Assembly (NCBI GenBank): GCA_947650365.1
Contig: OX393549.1
Span: 23,177,347-23,241,346 of the forward strand
Reading direction: 5' to 3'
DNA: 64,000 nucleotides
DNA from: Chamaelirium japonicum
Taxonomy: Eukaryota; Streptophyta; Magnoliopsida; Liliales; Melanthiaceae
Shown: one piece after another, positions 44,244-56,367 of the stretch
Numbering within the stretch: position 1 is the stretch's first letter
How the letters are laid out: each line of letters starts with the position of its first letter
The notes under the pieces: generated by a model
Seen by the model: only the letters and a program-made list of their open reading frames with translations
Told to the model about the DNA's origin: nothing
Databases searched by the model: none
Program-made: the position numbers and the translations under genes

Positions 44244-45127
44244 TCTATATAACATGGCACGTCGGTTTTGCGCTGACTAGACAAAAAGGAACCAAAAGAT
44301 GACTAGGACAAGCTGACTAGACAAAAAAAAACTGACTAGACCAAAATATTCAAGTATCCCCCTTCCCCCTCATCTCATCAAAGGAAAGCTGTCATTACAA
44401 CAAACGTTTCCCTTTTTTATCGCAATTTTAAAAGGAAAGTGTCATCAAAGGAAAGCTCTTGATTTCAAAAGTTTCATCATATAATCCTGATTTCAAAAGG
44501 AAAACCTCATTTAGAGCAAAAAAAAAAAACCTTATCAGAGGAAAGATGTCATCGCAGTGATCTCGATTTTTCTTTAAAAAAATTTCCCTCCCACCTCTCA
44601 ATCTCTCCCTCCCTCATGATCTCATTCTCTCAAGTCCCCAACCCGACACGAAATTAGCGGGTCTGGGTCAAATGCGTTCGGGTCGTAAACGGGTCGACAC
44701 GACTAACCCGTTTAGTAAACGGGTTGGGTCCGGTTTTTGTCTCCGATCTGATTAAGACCTGTTTAAAAATCAATGGGTTGGGTTTACCCAGCATCTGATT
44801 ACAGTCTGTGATGGGTTCAACAGATGGCTGTGATCAGGACACCCATGACGGTGAGTGCAATGAATAAAAAAAATAAAGAATAAATATTTAAATGGGTCTT
44901 ACCGAGTCTTAGCGATTGTCGGTTCGTCGGGGCGGGCCGGTGTTGCCGCCAAAAGTTTTTTGTTGCCAAAGGTGATCAGGTGCGTTGTCGTCGAATACGA
45001 CATTGGGGGTGGGGGTGGTGATGCTCAGGGGGTGTCCTGGCGCTGAAGGTAGCTCGCTTTTTTGCCGACAGTTGTGTTGCCGTCGAAGGCGGCCCGCTGC
45101 AGTGTCGACAGGCACAGGCATGCACTA
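44244..45127 (+). mobile_element. Non-autonomous Helitron, first of a second tandem pair
   Basis: Starts TCTATATAACATGGCACGTC after an A and ends GGCATGCACTA, where the final G of CTAG is missing at the junction with the next copy. It contains an MITE-like CGGGTC/GACCCG stretch at 44636-44790 and GCCGTCGAAGGCGGC hairpin units near the 3' end. Confidence 0.8.
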
Positions 45128-45223
45128 TCTATATAACAAGGGACGACGGTTTCGTGCTGACTAGGACAATATGGAACCCAAGGCTGACTAGACAAAAAAA
45201 AAAAAAGCACTAGACTCTCTCTT

Positions 45224-45276
<53 letters not shown>

Positions 45277-46736
45277 CGGATCTCTCTCTCTCTCCCCGTC
45301 TGGTTTTCTCTCTCTCTCTCTCTTCCCCCCATCTCAATAAAGAGAGAAAGAGAGATATGGAAAGAGAAAGAGGGAATCGGAGGGGTCTCCGGTAAGGGCT
45401 GATGCGATCGCCACCTTTTTAGGGGATCAGAGGAGAGAGGGGATTTTGGGATGGTTGTGATCGGATAGCTATGATGTTTTCCCAACGGATGGTTGTGATG
45501 TGTGCGGAGGATTCTGCATGTGCAGGGACGGCTGTGATTGGTTTGGGTAAGGAGAGAAAGAGAGAGGGTGATGGTCGGTTGCATGCATGCATGCATGTTT
45601 GATTAAATGAGGTGTTAAGAGAGTTTAATGGAGGGATTAAAGAGGGGACAAATGAGTTTTTAATAAAGAGAAAATGGGATTTAAAAGAGGGCTGCAATAA
45701 GGTTTCGGGTAATGAGATCATGCATGCTTTTGCATGGGTTTTTGTAATGGATGGCTGTGATGTGTGCCCAACGGATGACTGTAACGGGTTCGGGTCGTAA
45801 ACAGATCGACACGACTAACCCGTTTAGTAAATGGGTCGGGTCCGGGTTTTGTCTCCGACCCTTGACCCATTTAAGATCCGTTTAAAAATTAATGGATCTG
45901 GTCAGGTCTACCCAGCATCTAATCACAGTGTATAATCGGTTCAACGGACGACTGTGATCAGGACAATCATGATGGCGAGTTGCAACGAAATATTAAATTA
46001 TAAAAAATAAAGAATAAATATTTAAACGGGTCTTATCGGGTCTACCCGTTTATAAACGGGTCGGGTACGGGGTTAGAATATAGGCACGATTAGTTAAACG
46101 GGTCGGGTTGAGTCTGGGTTTAGGGGTTTTGGCACGATTAGTTAAACGGGTCGGGTCTAGGCACGATCTATCTTGGCCGACCATTAAATGATGGATTTAA
46201 TGGCCAGCCATTGAACCATTCCGTGAAACAGGTTTTTTGATCATACCCCCTACATAATTTGGGTAACTAATTAAACCATTCTATCTTGGCTGACCATTAA
46301 AGTTTTGTCAAAGTTCAAATTGTAATTTTAAATAGTTTTTTATAGTTCAAATGAAGTTTTTCAAATGGTTTTGTTGGGGTTGTCGGTCCATCGGGGCGGG
46401 GTCGTAGCCTGTAGGAGCTAGGTGTTATCGCCGAAGGCGGCGTCTTAGGTGGTAGCGAATGGCCAAACAGTGGCCACTATTGGTGGTGTCGGGGTCGACG
46501 CTCCATCGGGGGTGGGGCCGCTATAGGCCGGTGTTGCTGCCGAAAGTGTTTTGTTGCCGAAGGCGGTCAGGTGTATTGCCACCGAATACGACGGTGCTGG
46601 TTGGGGGTGGTGATGCCCGGGGGGTGTCTTACCGCTAATTGTGGCCCACTGCAATGCCGACAGGTGTGTTACCGCCGAAGGCGGTCCGACTGTGCTTTGC
46701 CGCCGAACAGTGCCAACAGGCACGGGCATGCACTAG
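45128..46736 (+). mobile_element. Non-autonomous Helitron, second of the pair, with cargo
   Basis: Starts TCTATATAACAAGGGACGAC at the exact end of the previous copy and ends GGGCATGCACTAG followed by T. It holds a (CT)n tract (45230-45273), GACCCG/CGGGTC MITE-like sequence (45784-46170) and several TTGCCGCCGAAGGCGG units near the 3' end. Confidence 0.82.
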
Positions 46737-46974
46737 TGTACTAATATTTCGGATAGCTGTAACAAAGAACGGTGCTATTTGAACATACAGGGCACACATA
46801 AGCTGACAGTTGCTGACGTGGTGCACCAAGTTCTGGGGATGTGCCCAAAGTCCGCTTGTGTCTGTGTTTGTTTGTCCCTTGTGTGTTCCAGTATCATTCC
46901 CCGTGCAAATACTACACTTCATGAAGAAAAATCCAAATTTCCATAGATTCAAAGTGCAGATAAGATTTAGCCCA

Positions 46975-47100
46975 TGCATTCTCCGACTGATAGCTCGGTT
47001 GATAAGACACATGCGATCCATGATCTTGTTCAAGGGTTCGAATAAATGCTACAATATATTTTCTTGGGGCGGACTACAAACAGTCCTTTTTAAGGGTTTC
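46975..47100 (+). mobile_element. Candidate SINE head
   Basis: GATAGCTCGGTTGATAAG (box A) and GGGTTCGAATAAA (box B) stand 36 bp apart, as in tRNA-derived SINEs. The tail is not clear. Confidence 0.4.
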
Positions 47101-47264
47101 ATTTTCGGATAGGTCCCGACAACCTTTTCCTATAAACCCAGGCCCACATTTAACCAGATTAGTTGCAGCAACTCTTTTAGTTAATGCAAGATTAAAAAGC
47201 CATGGTTAAGTTGCCGAATTTACCATTGTCTATATAACTTCACCCGATCTCTACAAAACGTATA

Positions 47265-47530
47265 TTTTACCACTATAGCTGCTACAATGATTTCACTGTA
47301 GTAGCTATAGTGAAATCACTGTAGCACTATAGTGATTTCACTGTAGCGATTATAGTGAAATCATTGTAGAGCTATAGTGATTCCGTCGTGGCTGCTAAAA
47401 AGCATATTGCTACAGTGAAATCACTGTAGCAATAGTACTCAATTTTGTTGCAATAGTACTCATTTCAATTGAGTATTATTAGCATATATTTGAGTATCTT
47501 TGCTACAATAAAATCACTGTAGCTGTTATT
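47265..47530. repeat. Dense GCTACAGTGA/TCACTGTAGC palindrome cluster
   Basis: At least nine copies of ATTTCACTGTAGC or its complement lie in 260 bp, alternating in orientation so the strand can fold into many hairpins. Confidence 0.75.
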
Positions 47531-47846
47531 TCGTGACTGCTAAAATCGAATTAGTTATTTGGTTCACTTATCGTTTTCCGGGCTCAGAGATTATATTGAG
47601 TTTTAGCAAGCATGCCGAGTTTTTCGTTTGCATATACTTTAAAATAAAATGGTTGAATCGAATTAGTTGCCTCGCCCGGGGTATGACCCTCAAGGCCGCT
47701 GCGAAAGGTTTTGGAGCAGACTCATGAGCGGACTCGCAGAAAGAAAGAAAAGAAACACAGAAAAATAAGACACAGAGGCGAGCTCAAAAAGATCTATCAT
47801 TCATTTCATTGTTTAAGATTACATCCATGGGGTTACAAAAGATAGC

Positions 47847-50800
47847 CTAGGCTGGGCCCGCACCAGCACCCTCGTCGTCGCCGTGCTTCCTCTTTCGCGA
47901 CCTCTCGGCTTTGTACTTCTCGATAGCGTCCAGCGTGCCCTTTCGTAGGAGCTCGCCCAGTTGCGACTGGAGACGATCTCGTTGGGAATGGAGGTCGCGG
48001 ATATGTGCCTCTTTCAGCGCTGCAATCTCGTCTCTGGAGGCCGCCGCTTGGCTGCGGAGCTCGAGAATTTCCTTCTGAGCGGCCTCCTTGGCTTTGGTCG
48101 CCTCTTGCAGATCCGCGAGGGCGCGGGCACGAGCATCCTCTACCGAGGCTAGCGCCGTGGTGAGAGTGGCAGCCCGCTGGCGCAGCTGGGCAACCTCCGT
48201 ATCAACAGAGGTGGCCTGCTGGCGCAGCTGGTCCACCTCAGCTCGGAGCTCGCCGGATCGGTCCATCTGGCGAAGACGGTGGATGTGCTTGTCTACTCTC
48301 CTCTCCGAGCCATGGAGAGTGTCATCGTAGAGGGCGACCGTATCCCCCGCAACGCCAGCGACCTCATCGGCGAGAGCCCGGCTGACCCGCTCCACCTACG
48401 GCAAGGTGAAACAGTTAAAAGAGTTAGAAGAAAGTTAGAACAGGAAGGGAGATTTAAGGCAAAGAAGCGCGAAGGTAATCTTACCTCGATGAGCCGGTTG
48501 ACGAGGACGATATAGGGAGTCCGGGCAAAAATGTTGCGCCCCAGGATCTCCCGCATGTACTGAGGAGCGCGCTCGGGGTCGCCTGAGGAGGAGCCCGCCT
48601 GGCTTCCCTCGGTCGGAGCGGCTGGGGGAGGGGCGGCGGCAGCAGCGTCAGCAGGATCGAGAACCGCTGGGACCGCGACCGGAGCGGGCTCAACCCCTTG
48701 AGCGCTGGGGCCTTTATCAGTGGCCGGGGGTGGCGCTATGGCTCGCCCTTCGTCAGGCTTGCCAGGGTCCGAGGCTTCCGAGCTCGAGCTCGGAAGATCC
48801 TCCAGGATGGCCCCCAGGTCCGGGGACCAGTAAACCAGCCCGCCCAACTCCTCCATAAGGGAAGGAGCAGCTGGGTTGTCGGGCGGGGCGATGGTTTGCG
48901 AGGCCACTAGGGCGCTGGCCGCTGGAGCGCGGGCAGGAGAGCAGGAAGCAGGGGTTGCTGCTGGCCCCCCCAAGGCCGCGGGAGCGAGGGGAGCGGGGGC
49001 TGCGGCTGGACCTTCGGAGGTCGCGGGAACCGCGGACAGTGTCGCGCTGGGAGATGGTGTGGCTGTGGGCGCAGCAGGAGGCGAAGCAGCGGGCGCGCTT
49101 GGAGCAGTGGGCGCGCTGGAGGCAGTGGGCGCGGCCGATGGTGAGGTCGCGCTGGGAGCGGGCGCGGCCGATGGTGAGGTCGCGCTGGGAGCAGACGCGG
49201 CCGGTGGTGAGGTCGTGCTGGGAGCGGGTGCAGGAGGGGTCGAGCTCGGCGGAGCCGGTCCCTCGAAGGGCGGGGGAGACCCCACAGTTGCAGGCGCGGG
49301 CTCATCTCCCGAAGCCCGCTCCTCGTCGTCGGAGCTGGAGGCGGTGCTGAGATCGTCGGCCGATCCCAAGCCCGCCTCTGCGAGGGCGACCTTCCTCCGC
49401 TCCTCGAGGACTCCTTGGAAGGCTTTGCGAGCCTCCCGAACGACGCCGTCCTCTCCCGACGGGCGAGCAGAAGGAGCTTTCTTCTTCTTCTTCTTCTGCG
49501 AGGCGCCCTCCATCTCTGGGGTCATCACCGCAACAAACAAAATTTTAGAAGGATCACCTGGGAATCCGCGCATCAACACTTCAGCCATTGAGGACTCCAC
49601 TTCCGCCATGCTGAGAAGAAGCTCGACGCGTGGATCCTCGGGCTCGACAAAGGTAATGCGACGTCACCGAGGCTCCAGGATTGGGACCCTCGGAGAAAGG
49701 ATAGAGAGGGTGGTCGCCTGACCTGGGGCTGCTTCGCGGGCTGGTGGCGGCGGCGGGGCGACGTCCTCCTCACGGAGCATCTCGAGGGTGTCCTTGTCGG
49801 CGACCTTGATGGGGGATGCCCGCTTCTTCCCCTCCTTCGCCGAGGTCTCCTCCCCGGAGGTCGCGGGGGCCGCCACGGAGGTCGAGCCAGCGCGGTGGGA
49901 GACCGCCACCTTCTTGCGTATCACCTTCTGCCGAGTGGTGACGACGCCGGTCCAGAGATCCTTCCACAGGAAGGAGAAGTCCGGAGCGAGGACTTTCTTG
50001 GGAGTTCGTCCCCCGAGGAAGTGCAAGATCGCGTCGTCGAGAGATTTCTCTCGAGCCGCGGAAATGCACTTCTTCCCTTTAGCCCGGTACTCCGCGATCT
50101 CCTTGAAGACGGGCAGGGGCAGCCTGCCGGGGAGAGAAGGGACGCCCGCGCAAGGACCCCGCCAATCGCCTTCGATCACGAAGGGGTACTGCTTCCAGTA
50201 CCTATCTTTGTTCTCCACGGCGGAGAACGGAAGCAGCTCGCCAGTGCGGCCAGTAAGATAGAACTGGCCGCAGTCCACCTCGTTGAAGACGGTCCCCGGC
50301 TTCATGAACCATTTCTTCAGGAGGTAGGCGAGGGGGATCCATACGTTGAGGGCTTCCTCAATTCGAGAAAGTCCGTAGAGGATCCCCCAGGAGTTTCCCG
50401 GAAGCTGAGCAGGGCATAAGCCCGCCAGTTCCAGTAGCTCACTGGCAAGGTGGTTCAGGGGGAGCCGGAGCCCTGACCAAACCTGCCCCACGGAGACCGC
50501 CGTGCCGGAGAGCAGCCTCCCAGAGCGTGGGAAGGGCAGGATGGCGAGCTCCTGAGGGATGTTCGCCGTGGAGCATAGGCTAGCAGGGATCGGCGCGCCG
50601 CCGATATCATTGAACCAGACGACGGCGGGCTCCCTTGAGGGAACCTCCTCCTCGATACCAGGTTCGCGCACTGAGATGGGGGCAACTCTCGACGCAGATC
50701 GCCCACGGCAGGTGCCCGAAGCTCGCCCGAAGCAGACCCTGACCGCGTGTGGCAGGCTCGCACCGGAAGGAGATCGCTCGTGGCTGATGCTCCCAGACCG

Positions 50801-51070
50801 CCCGACGTTTGTGAAATACTGGGTGTCAAAACTCTCGACGCAGATCGCCCGCGGCAGGTGCCCGAAAGCTCGCCCGAAGCAGACCCTGACCGCGTGTGGC
50901 AGGCTCGCACCGGAAGGAGATCGCTCGTGGCTGATGCTCCCAGACCGCCCGGCATTTGTGAAATACTGGCAGTCAAAGCTCCCAGCGCAGGTCGCCCACG
51001 GCAGATGCCCGCAGCACACAGGATAGAGGTCGCCAATGACTGGTGCTCTCAGTCCGCCCGGCGTGTGCAA
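47847..51070 (-). CDS. Two-exon retroelement accessory ORF (antisense), coiled-coil protein
   Basis: Exon 1 48485-51070 and exon 2 47847-48395 are joined by a GT-AG intron (48396-48484) at phase 0. Parts in order: a 147-bp-period repeat translation (probably leader; the true start may be nearer 50690); a globular domain (ELLELAGLCPAQLPGNSWGI, VWIPLAYLLKKWFMKPGTVF, KDRYWKQYPFVIEG); a Pro/Ala/Ser-rich tract with 11-residue repeats; and after the intron a coiled coil (ELRAEVDQLRQQATSVDTEV) ending in a basic KRKHGDDEG tail. This is the layout of plant proteins annotated as putative gypsy-type transposon or gag-like (Transposase_28-like). One in-frame TGA (49664-49666) interrupts exon 1, probably CGA changed to TGA. 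A 3' flank with AATGAA on the minus strand near 47800 could polyadenylate. Function unknown. Confidence 0.6.
50684..51012. repeat. 147-bp tandem repeat, 2.2 units
   Basis: AACTCTCGACGCAGATCGCC at 50684 recurs at 50830, and a third partial copy (AGCTCCCAGCGCAGGTCGCC) at about 50977. Units share GCCCGAAGCAGACCCTGACC and GGAGATCGCTCGTGGCTGAT. Its 146-147 bp length is close to a nucleosome repeat but there are too few copies for a satellite. Confidence 0.9.
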
Positions 51071-51115
51071 TAAGACTCCTGAGCAAGCGTCAAAGTCTCC
51101 TTGGTCGCTCCCTCA

Positions 51116-51126
51116 TTAGGGGGTAA
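51116..51126 (+). other. Candidate polypurine tract
   Basis: TTAGGGGGTAA lies directly left of the LTR starting at 51127, the position of a polypurine tract for a plus-strand element whose 3' LTR this would be. Confidence 0.5.
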
Positions 51127-52206
51127 TGTTGGGGGTAGCTGAAATCCGCCCAGGAGTTGGAGCCTTTATCCGTATGAGCTCGCCTCCTAGCTCGCCAAGA
51201 GCCCGCCCCTAGCTCCGCGCGCTTGTCACCAGTTCGCCCTTGCCTGTGGATCTCATAGACCCTAGGACTCCAAGGGATGGGGAACTCGCCCAAGAGTTCC
51301 CCCCCCCACCCCCCCCGTGCTCACCAAATCATCTTGACAGGGAGCGAGATCCACATTGGGCTGAAGGGGCCTTAGGCAAAGAGCTCGCTCAGGAGCTCGC
51401 CCGAGCTCGCTCAGAAGCTCGATCAAGCTCGCTCAGGAGCTCGGTCAAGCTCGCTCAGGAGCTCGCCCAAGCTCGCTCAGGAGCTCGCCCAAGCTCGCAC
51501 GAGAGTTCGCTTGTAGTGGCAGCGGGAGTTAGACCGTCATGCATATAAAGACACCGGCACCACAGACGCCCCCAACTCACCAAGACCCCCCCTATTTATC
51601 GAAGAGGTCGCCCCTACGAGGTCCGACTCTTGATAGATATGAAGGGGAAGGTGGAATCATGAAGGGCGAGCTCGCTTGCTTCCTCCCTGAGGTCGCCCCA
51701 GTAAAGAGGCATAAGAGTTGCCAGGTGTCGAAACCCCACTGAAGCTACGTGGATGATTGTAGTCCACGGAAGCCCGCCAGAGTCAGTTTTGAGACCTCCC
51801 AGACTTGAATATTCCATAATAACCACCTGGCAGCAACAAGAAAGATGCTCTCCCCCACTCAAACCGCTTGGCAGGCTCAACGATAAAGAATGTCAGGGGC
51901 GCGAGTTCCAAGGACTGTCAGAGACCCACGCAAGCCAGAACGTGGGGGTCTAGAAGGCGCTAGAAAGAACCTCCACGTGTCGGGCAACGGTAGGTCGTCA
52001 ATGTCTATAAATGCCCACCCCCAAGCTCCAGAGTACAGGTTCGAAACCCTCATCCCTACCACTTTCGTCTACTATAGCTCGCCGTTGAGCACCTGAGACT
52101 GACTTGAGCGTCGGAGGGTCTGCGCTCCTAAGGGAGCCAGCCGTTCTTACGCTTTTTCCTGTCTTGCAGGTTCACCGCACGGACCAGCGAAAAATATCCC
52201 CAAACA
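51127..52206 (+). repeat. LTR, plus orientation, next to the antisense ORF
   Basis: About 1,080 bp from TGTTGGGGGTAGC to TATCCCCAAACA, with imperfect inverted ends. A CTATAAAT box (52005-52012) and the U5-like words CTGACTTGAGCGTCGGAGGG lie near the right end, giving U3-R-U5 in the plus direction. A GCTCGCTCAGGAGCTCGCCC-type 21-bp repeat fills 51375-51505. A second LTR was not found in the window; boundary calls rest on motifs. Confidence 0.7.
51375..51505 (+). repeat. 21-bp tandem repeat in the LTR
   Basis: About six units of CTCGCTCAGGAGCTCG(C/G)(C/T)CA(A)G. Confidence 0.85.
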
Positions 52207-52214
52207 GTGGGCCT

Positions 52215-52375
52215 TCCTCTTGTCTTAATGGTGAGCTTTTTCCTTATTGGGATATTAAAAAAGCAGGGTATTTTTCTTGCACCTATGGCAGAGTATGGAT
52301 CGTTGGTTTATCTTGTGGCAACGTACTAACATGTGATGTACTGAGCAATATGGTGGTCCTTTCAAAAAAAAATTT
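52215..52375 (+). mobile_element. SINE copy
   Basis: TTAATGGTGAGC, then GGTTTATCTTGTGGCAACG, TGATGTACTGAGC, TGGTGGTCCTTTC and an A-run, as in the copies at 7495 and 32335. Confidence 0.6.
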
Positions 52376-52379
52376 AAGA

Positions 52380-52770
52380 AAAATTAGTGTTACGTTCCTG
52401 ACAACAGATCAATTTGGTGAAAATGACAGATAAAAAAATAGTTTTGCACCGTGTTCCTCCTGAAAAGACACATTTACAGTAAATTCCTCTGTTGATTTCT
52501 CCCCATTTTAAATGACAAAAATGTCCATAATCCTAAAATCACAAATGTTACTCTTCACTGTAATGAAGAGTAGCAATATACACTATGGCAAAAAGTAATA
52601 ATTTGCAATTGTTACTTTTTACCCACATTACTTTTGCAGATTGTTAGCACATTGTTACTCTTTACTACAGTGAAATCACTATAACAGCTACAGTAAAATA
52701 TAATTTCAAAAAAATATTATTTTTTATTAACGAATTATTGCTCTTCATGTGATTTTTCTCCAAAGCTATA
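52380..52770. repeat. AT-rich non-autonomous repeat with TACAGTGAAATCACT words
   Basis: Inverted relative of 30711-31400. Contains CTTTACTACAGTGAAATCAC and GTTACTCTTCACTG words. Confidence 0.5.
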
Positions 52771-53275
52771 TATAGAGATAATATAGATATTTTTCGAAAG
52801 ATAAGATCTAAGGCTAATCATCTATTTGCATGTCCTTATCGTTAACTGCTCAGTGCACCTGAAACTAATCCGTCCAAAAATTTAGTCCATGCGCACTTAG
52901 TCGGATGGTGTCGGCTTTTGTGTGTCCCCTTATGTGTTCAAGAATCTTTTCCGGTGCAAATACCAACTGGTTGATCGTACACGAGACTCCGGCCGATGTG
53001 GCATCCCAGAGGTCCGTAGATTGGCTCCACGCAATCCAGTGGCCCACAGCGATTGTGCTGACATGTCACCCTACCGGTGTAAACCTTCCGTTGAGACAGG
53101 TGTCACCGCCGAGCCGCTCCCGGTCCCGGATACGTCGCCACCAGGATGCGGGCCCCCCACGCACGAGGACGGGCGTTCGGGAACCGACCCGGACGCGCTC
53201 GGGGCGGCAAAGCCAGAACCACAAACGTTAACCCATCCCTCTCTTCTCTCTCCTCTCTCCTCTCTCTTCTCTCTC

Positions 53276-53283
53276 TATATAAA
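53276..53283 (+). promoter_or_regulatory. Candidate TATA box
   Basis: TATATAAA stands in a (CT)-rich setting, followed by a CT-rich leader and a possible splice donor CAG/GTACGC near 53426. It may drive the PsbQ-like gene whose recognised exons start at 54988, through a 5' UTR or transit-peptide exon that I could not identify. Between 53430 and 54120 no other gene is seen. Confidence 0.35.
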
Positions 53284-54121
53284 CTCTCTCTCTCTCTCTC
53301 TATGTATACTTGAGCTGTTCATATACGTATTTGGCTACCTCTATACGGGTATTTCCAATTCCATCAGTACTCTGTTGGTGGTGTACGGAAAGAATCCTCT
53401 TTACAGATCATCCGGCTCAGCTACAGGTACGCAGCCCCTATTCATTCTCGTTTAATCTCAAGGAGCTCTAGAGAGAGAGAGTGAGAGAGAGAGGGGGGAG
53501 AGAGTACTGAATCCTTGAAAACCCAATAAAGGGTGCGGGAAATCGAGGTGGGATTGTTCTTTAATTCCTTTTTAGTATGGTTCTTGATCTATTCATTTGC
53601 TGTGAATTTTCTGTGTGTCCGAATGCTTTGATCCAATCCTGGGTGGGGAATCTGAAATGGGTGCTTCTGTTTCCCACTGGGGATTGATTGGTCGGATTTG
53701 ATCTCTAGAGATGAGGGGTGCTGCTGGCTGGCTGATCGACTCATCTCTCCATTCTCTCTCTAGGAATCGGGGAAGAGAGATTTGTTTCATTTCCATAATT
53801 TCCCTTTGTATTGGATTTCAGATGAATTTTGCAAGATGAGGGGGGTAGAACTGTCATTTTCAGAAATCTGTATGCCTTTGTAGAGAAATATTTGGTTTCC
53901 AGCTCTTTTCTCTCGGATTCATCAAATCATGGAGAAGGGCCAAAAAGAAAACATCCCTTAGTTTTTGTTCCATCTCTTTCCTGTTTTCTGTACGCTTCTT
54001 GGTCTTGTCCACTTTTTTTTAATGCTTTGATGAAAGCTGAAGCCAAAGGTTAATCCTCTTTATTCTTGGTTTTTCTTTGCAATGACCAAACCACCCTTTA
54101 TTTTTTCACTGAATTTTTTAT

Positions 54122-54335
54122 TTCAATTTTAGTTTTTTATTTATTTTTACATCGGCGGTGTCCCAAAATCTCTCGAGCAATGGACCCACTTCGGATTCCG
54201 ATTAATTCCTTCGGAAATGCACACCGATCCACTTGGAACTTCCTTACACACTCCTGGATAATTCGAGGGCGTGAGGAATCGAACCCACAACCTCCTCACC
54301 CAAGCATCAATTGATTTGCCAACTCTCCTATTCTC
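54122..54335 (-). mobile_element. tRNA-derived SINE on the minus strand
   Basis: Minus strand: GAGTTGGCAAATCAATTGAT (box A region), 25 bp later GGTTGTGGGTTCGATTCC (box B), a 120-bp body, and an A-rich tail (54122-54155). Confidence 0.6.
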
Positions 54336-54987
54336 TTGTGGATTGGTTAACCATATTGTTGCTTTCTTTTTGCTGTAGTTTGTTTATGTTAATAAGGGTA
54401 AATTACATGAAACCCCTCTAAACTTTTTTCATTTTCATCTTCTTAGCCCCCTCTGTACAAGTTCAATTTGTTGATGTTTTCTGTCAATGGTTTACCCTTA
54501 GATAGTTTAGGGGGTATTTTGTCTCAGAGGGGTTTCATGTAATTTATTGTTTTAATAAAGAAAGACTTCCAAATGAGGGTCAAGATTGTCACTTAATTAA
54601 ATATTAGTAAGCCCAAGTGATCCCTTTCTCCTCATCCAAGTTTCTGACCTGTTCTTCTCTGTTGTTTCCTTGGTCATCAAATGACCTTCTATTCTTGCAT
54701 CTCCCCCTCCTTTTAAAGAACAGATAACCCCCAAATGTGGCTTTTCTCTCACTAGCTTCTGGTTAGTGGTTGCATGGTGGCATGACAGCTCACCCTTCTG
54801 CCATCTTGGGTGAAACCTATGATGACCAATATACCCTTCTTTTGGGTGAGCACCACTTGCTTTTTGGACAGCTCTATGAAGCTGTTGTTCCCTCTTGGTG
54901 TGCTCTTGCTTCTCATATGAACAAATAGCTCTTGAATTGCTGTTGCTTGTGAGGTGAGGGGGTGACATCCAAGTGTTTGTGATACAG

Positions 54988-56118
<1,131 letters not shown>

Positions 56119-56294
56119 GATCAACTTTCGGACAATGCTTGCGCTCTTCTCGATTGGGGATCACTCTCACTATGTAATCTTTTTTTTTCTTCTTCTCTTT
56201 TTTTGTTAATTTTTTTTCTTGAAAGAGAAAGGAAGCTTTATCAGCAGGTACATGGTGTTACACATGTAAATAGCAGCTCAAATTTCATGAGGGG

Positions 56295-56298
<4 letters not shown>

Positions 56299-56364
<66 letters not shown>
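56299..56364. repeat. (GA)n microsatellite
   Basis: Pure GA, about 33 units. From 56365 to 57070 no gene or element is recognised. Confidence 0.95.

Positions 56365-56367
<3 letters not shown>

Noticed and set aside
48876..49721. 281-codon Ala/Gly-rich plus-strand frame
   Set aside because: Antisense shadow of the Pro/Ala-rich part of the minus-strand accessory ORF; open because of GC-rich composition.
51375..51505. Regular 21-bp repeats suggesting a CRISPR-like array
   Set aside because: Plant sequence, units are contiguous without unique spacers, and they sit inside an LTR.
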